Shown piece by piece: positions 54,875-58,544 of a stretch of DNA of 58,544 nt. The first letter of the stretch is position 1. Each line of letters opens with the position of its first letter. The stretch covers positions 1 through 58,544 of the forward strand of contig JAUSCI010000027.1 of the NCBI GenBank assembly GCA_030651305.1, given 5' to 3'. Source of the DNA: Sulfuritalea sp. (GTDB taxonomy: Bacteria > Pseudomonadota > Gammaproteobacteria > Burkholderiales > Rhodocyclaceae). The notes below the pieces were generated by a model. It searched no databases, was not told where the DNA came from, and was given only the letters and a program-made list of their open reading frames with translations. The translations under genes and the position numbers were made by a program.

Positions 54875-54926
54875 CATTTGGTGCGGATCCCGGTTGCCCG
54901 GGTCCGTATGACCCTGCTGCCGGCGG

Positions 54927-56339
54927 TCAGGCGGCCTTCAGCGCCACCAGCACTTCGTCCAGCATCTTCTTGGCATCGCCGAACAGCATGCGATTGTTTT
55001 CCTTGTAGAAGAGCGGGTTGTCGACGCCAGCGTAGCCGGACGCCATGCTGCGCTTCATGACGATCGAGGTCTTGGCCTTCCAGACTTCAAGTACCGGCAT
55101 GCCGGCAATCGGGCTGTTGGGATCGTCCTGCGCACCCGGATTCACGATGTCGTTGGCGCCGATGACGATCGCTACATCGGTCTGCGGGAAGTCGTCGTTG
55201 AGTTCGTCCATCTCGAACACGATGTCGTAAGGCACCTTGGCCTCGGCCAGCAGCACGTTCATGTGTCCAGGCATGCGGCCCGCGACCGGGTGAATGCCGA
55301 AGCGCACATTTACCCCCTTCTCGCGCAGATACTTGGTGATCTCGTACACCGTGTGCTGGGCCTGCGCCACCGCCATGCCGTAACCCGGCACGATGATGAC
55401 GCTCTTCGACTCGCCCAGCAGTTCGGCTGTCTCCGTGGCGCTGATCGGCACCACTTCACCGGCAGGCTGCACACCCGCCACCGGCGTCGCGCCGCTGGTG
55501 GTGCCAAAACCTCCGGCAATCACGCTGATGAAGTTGCGGTTCATCGCCTGGCACATGATGTAGGAGAGGATGGCGCCGGAGGAACCCACCAGGGCACCGG
55601 TGACGATCAGCAGGTCGTTTGACAGCATGAAGCCAGTCGCCGCCGCCGCCCACCCGGAATAGCTGTTGAGCATCGAGACCACCACCGGCATGTCGGCGCC
55701 GCCAATCGCCATCACCATGTGGATGCCGAACAGCAGGGCAATCACGGTCATCACATACAGCGGCGTCATGCCCTCGCCGGGGGCCGCGTGCAGGAACTCG
55801 CGCCCGAAGTAGATGACTACCAGCAGGCCGGCAAGATTGAGCCAGTGCCGCGCCGGTAGCAGCAGCGGATTGCCGCCGATCTTGCCCGAAAGCTTGCCAA
55901 AGGCAATGATCGAACCGGAGAAAGTGACGGCGCCGATCAGGATGCCGACGTAGATCTCGATCTCGTGGATATGCTTCTCGGCATCGGTCAGACCGCTAGA
56001 TGCCGCCGGATCGATGTAGTTCGCAAATCCGACCAGCATTGCGGCAAGGCCGACCAGACTGTGCATCAGCGCCACCAGTTCCGGCATCTGGGTCATTTGC
56101 ACGGTCCGCGCTGCATAGAGGCCGACGCTGGCGCCGACCACCATGGCGCCGATGATCCACGGAATGCCCGCCATGGTCACGCGCGGACCGAAGACCGTCG
56201 CCAGGACGGCGATGGTCATGCCGATCATGCCGTAGAGATTGCCGCGACGCGAGCTCTCGGGGTTGGACAGCCCACCGAGACTGAGGATGAAAAGAATCGT
56301 TGCTCCGATATAGGAGACGGTTGCCAGATTTCCAGACAT
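54927..56339 (-). CDS. pntB: NAD(P) transhydrogenase subunit beta
   Basis: 470 aa, close to E. coli PntB. Membrane helices in the first ~270 residues (dII), then the NADP(H)-binding dIII ([38 protein letters not shown]). With PntA it couples NADH-to-NADPH hydride transfer to proton flow. AGGAG precedes ATG; 15 bp after pntA. Confidence 0.95.
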   Translation of the reverse strand: MSGNLATVSYIGATILFILSLGGLSNPESSRRGNLYGMIGMTIAVLATVFGPRVTMAGIPWIIGAMVVGASVGLYAARTVQMTQMPELVALMHSLVGLAAMLVGFANYIDPAASSGLTDAEKHIHEIEIYVGILIGAVTFSGSIIAFGKLSGKIGGNPLLLPARHWLNLAGLLVVIYFGREFLHAAPGEGMTPLYVMTVIALLFGIHMVMAIGGADMPVVVSMLNSYSGWAAAATGFMLSNDLLIVTGALVGSSGAILSYIMCQAMNRNFISVIAGGFGTTSGATPVAGVQPAGEVVPISATETAELLGESKSVIIVPGYGMAVAQAQHTVYEITKYLREKGVNVRFGIHPVAGRMPGHMNVLLAEAKVPYDIVFEMDELNDDFPQTDVAIVIGANDIVNPGAQDDPNSPIAGMPVLEVWKAKTSIVMKRSMASGYAGVDNPLFYKENNRMLFGDAKKMLDEVLVALKAA

Positions 56340-56354
56340 GTCTTGTCTCCTGGG

Positions 56355-57917
56355 TTATTTGCGGAACATGGCCAGCATGCGCTGGGTGACGGCGAAGCCG
56401 CCGAACATATTGACTGCGGTGAGCGCTATTCCCGCCACTGCCAGCCAGCGTATCCAGCCCTCCGGCCCGATCTGTACCAGCGCGCCAATGGCGATGATGC
56501 TGCTGATCGCATTGGTCACGCTCATCAATGGCGTATGCAGGGCCGGCGTCACGTTCCACACCACCATGTAGCCGACGAAGCAGGCCAGTACAAACACGGT
56601 GAAGTGGGCAAGGAACGCCGCCGGTGCATTGGCGCCGACAAACCAGAACATGAGAGCGGCAACCAGGAAAGTTACAGTGGTACTGGTGGCGGAGCCCGGC
56701 GCGGAACTCTTGCCATGGCCCCCCTTCTTGGCGGCCGGCGCGGCAGCAGTGGCCTTTGCCGCAGCTGGTGGCGCGGCCGAAACCTTGGGCGCAGGAGGCG
56801 GCCAAGTGATGTTGCCTTCCTTGATGACGGTCAGGCCGCGAATGGCGTCGTCTTCCATGTTGACGTCGGCGATGCCGTCCTTGGTCTTGCACAGTTCCTC
56901 GGCAAGGCGGAACAGATTGGTGGAGTACAGCGTCGACGACTGCTTGGCCAGACGCGAATTCAGGTCGGTGTAGCCGACGATGGTCACGCCATGCTTCACC
57001 ACCGCCTGGCCGGGCTCGGTCAGCTCGCAGTTGCCGCCACGCTCAGCCGCCATGTCGACGATGACGCTGCCCGGCTTCATGCTCTGCACCATCTCGGCGG
57101 TAATCAGCCGGGGCGCGGGCTTGCCGGGAATCAGCGCGGTGGTGATGATGATGTCGACCTCCTTGGCCTGCTTGGCGTACATCTCACGCTGGGCCTGCAG
57201 GAAGCCTTCGCTCATCACCTTGGCGTAGCCGCCGCCGCCGGAACCTTCTTCCTCGTAATCGACCTTGACGAATTCGCCGCCCAGCGACACGACCTGGTCG
57301 GCCACTTCGGCACGGGTGTCGTTGGCGCGCACGATGGCGCCCAGGCTGACGGCGGTGCCGATCGCCGCCAGGCCGGCCACGCCGGCGCCGGCGATGAAGA
57401 CCTTGGCTGGCGGAACCTTGCCCGCAGCCGTGATCTGGCCGTTGAAGAAGCGGCCGAAGGCGTTGGCGGCCTCGATCACGGCGCGGTAGCCGGCGACGCC
57501 GGCCTGGGAGGTCAGCGCGTCCATCTTCTGGGCGCGGGAGAGCGTGCGCGGCAGCGAGTCGATGGCCAGCACCGTGGCCTTCTTTGCCGCCAGTTGCTGC
57601 ATCAGCTCTGGATTCTGCGCCGGCCAGATGAAGCTCACCAGTGTGCCGCCCTCGCGCATCAGGCCGACTTCTTCCGCAGTCGGTCCGCGCACCTTGAACA
57701 CGATGTCGGATGCAGCCCACAGTTTGGCCGCTCCGTCGATTATTTCTGCGCCTGCAGCACGATAAACTTCGTCGCTGAAATTGGCTGCATCACCGGCGCC
57801 GGATTCCACGGCGACCTTAAAACCCAGCTTGATGAGTTTTTCAACAACATCGGGCACGGTGGCCACGCGTTTTTCGCCTGCGCTTATTTCCCGGGGGATT
57901 CCTATCATTAGAGACAT
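56355..57917 (-). CDS. pntA: NAD(P) transhydrogenase subunit alpha
   Basis: 520 aa. Alanine-dehydrogenase-like NAD-binding dI ([40 protein letters not shown]), an Ala/Pro/Lys-rich linker (~372-400), then about four membrane helices. Same architecture as E. coli PntA, so dI and membrane part are fused. First gene of pntAB. Confidence 0.95.
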   Translation of the reverse strand: MSLMIGIPREISAGEKRVATVPDVVEKLIKLGFKVAVESGAGDAANFSDEVYRAAGAEIIDGAAKLWAASDIVFKVRGPTAEEVGLMREGGTLVSFIWPAQNPELMQQLAAKKATVLAIDSLPRTLSRAQKMDALTSQAGVAGYRAVIEAANAFGRFFNGQITAAGKVPPAKVFIAGAGVAGLAAIGTAVSLGAIVRANDTRAEVADQVVSLGGEFVKVDYEEEGSGGGGYAKVMSEGFLQAQREMYAKQAKEVDIIITTALIPGKPAPRLITAEMVQSMKPGSVIVDMAAERGGNCELTEPGQAVVKHGVTIVGYTDLNSRLAKQSSTLYSTNLFRLAEELCKTKDGIADVNMEDDAIRGLTVIKEGNITWPPPAPKVSAAPPAAAKATAAAPAAKKGGHGKSSAPGSATSTTVTFLVAALMFWFVGANAPAAFLAHFTVFVLACFVGYMVVWNVTPALHTPLMSVTNAISSIIAIGALVQIGPEGWIRWLAVAGIALTAVNMFGGFAVTQRMLAMFRK

Positions 57918-58115
57918 GGGGGTCTTCCGTTTTGGTTAAATTGTTTGGGTCACCGCGCCATCAAAACATCATGTCCGGAGGCACGGAAACGCGATGGTAC
58001 TTCAAAAATCTTCCGGCTATCAACATTCTTTTTGTCACTTCTGTTCACGTCGCTGGCACATTATCGTATTGGGCATTACACTGGGATTCATTCAATCCTG
58101 ACGATTCAGCAATTC

Positions 58116-58544
58116 ATGACCACAGACAATCAAAACAACTACCTGGTGATCACCGCTTCGGGAGAAGACAAGATAGGTCTCGTTGACCGGCTTTCCAGCA
58201 AAATCACTGAGAGCGGATGCAATATCGAAGAAAGCCGCATGGCGGTATTGGGCGGACAGTTTGCCCTGATCATGCTGGTTTCAGGCCCATGGCACGCGCT
58301 TTCCAAGCTTGAAGGACAAATGGGGCAGATGGGCGATCAACTGGGTCTCGCCATTGTCCATAAACGAACACAGAAACGGGAACGGACGCAGCCGGTGATG
58401 CCCTATAGTGTGGAAGTGGTGGCCATGGATCATCCAGGCATCGTCCGCAATCTGGCGGCTTTCTTCTCCAGAAAAAGCATCAATATCGAGGAGCTTCAGA
58501 CCGATACCTATCCGGCGCCACACACCGGCGCACCCATGTTTTCC
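58116..58544 (+). CDS. gcvR: ACT-domain regulator GcvR, partial
   Basis: 143 codons to the window end without a stop. Starts MTTDNQNNYLVITASGEDKI with ACT-domain residues GLVDRLSSKITESGCNIEES, then a second ACT domain (VEVVAMDHPGIVRNLAAFF). Double-ACT proteins of this type act as GcvR-like regulators of glycine cleavage. ATG 58116 is the natural start; no strong ribosome binding site. The 3' end lies outside. Confidence 0.8.
   Translation, partial: MTTDNQNNYLVITASGEDKIGLVDRLSSKITESGCNIEESRMAVLGGQFALIMLVSGPWHALSKLEGQMGQMGDQLGLAIVHKRTQKRERTQPVMPYSVEVVAMDHPGIVRNLAAFFSRKSINIEELQTDTYPAPHTGAPMFS

Larger units (their letters stand above)
54562..54926. other. tetR-bam promoter region
   Basis: Non-coding; holds the two operator candidates and a terminator. 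No clean sigma-70 -10/-35 pair was identified at conventional spacing. Confidence 0.6.

Noticed and set aside
55965-57911. 648-codon frame antisense to pntAB
   Set aside because: Shadow of pntAB; low-complexity composition.

Overview
The window reads as a chromosome segment of a GC-rich, facultatively or strictly anaerobic betaproteobacterium, most likely Rhodocyclales or Sterolibacteriaceae-like. The basis is the ssb / MFS / uvrA neighbourhood, the PntAB and GcvR proteins, and a complete operon for a class II (tungsten, ATP-independent) benzoyl-CoA-reductase-type complex. That complex is best known from obligate anaerobes such as Geobacter. No database search was possible, so the taxon is an inference.

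Layout. (1) 1-4.2 kb is layered mobile debris: an IS1182-type transposase N-terminus is fused to an integron integrase remnant, and the remnant is split by a 3.4-kb Recombinase-in-Trio (RIT) element. That element has perfect 88-bp inverted repeats, three overlapping tyrosine recombinase genes (the first frameshifted) and a hairpin that hides the first ribosome binding site. (2) 4.4-9.5 kb is host-like: a TAXI solute-binding protein, ssb, an MFS transporter, a VapBC-like pair and a conserved 390-aa protein. (3) About 9.6-30.7 kb is an AT-richer, composite genomic island bounded by imperfect direct repeats of about 410 bp that copy the 5' part of the 390-aa gene. It carries a single-chain restriction-modification enzyme, an HEAGH metallopeptidase beside an XRE regulator with two matching promoters, a run of very small genes around ArdB antirestriction protein, a YbjQ/zinc-ribbon pair, a CsgG / DUF4810 / DUF799 lipoprotein operon, a replication module (RecA-fold ATPase and two primase-like proteins) and a P4-type integrase. 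The island seems to have separated ssb and the MFS gene from uvrA. (4) 31.2-43.2 kb is host-like: Sel1 protein, UvrA, small protein, amidohydrolase, methyltransferase, FdhD, epoxide hydrolase, an FHA protein convergent with a Ser/Thr kinase carrying a cyclic-nucleotide domain, decayed VapC, and a double GNAT protein. (5) 43.3-54.6 kb holds tetR-bamBCDEFGHI on the minus strand. (6) 54.9-57.9 kb holds pntAB, and the window ends inside gcvR.

How the genes work together. BamBC would reduce an aromatic acyl-CoA at a tungsten cofactor. BamDEF (heterodisulfide-reductase-like) and BamGHI (NADH-dehydrogenase-like) would feed it by electron bifurcation. A TetR-type palindrome and an FNR-type box lie 6 bp apart upstream of the operon, suggesting control by a ligand and by anaerobiosis. 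FdhD (metal-pterin enzyme maturation) and PntAB (NADPH/NADH balance) are plausible helpers. The least explained parts are the operon's regulation and substrate, the XRE/metallopeptidase/twin-promoter switch, and the repeat-bounded cassettes inside the island.
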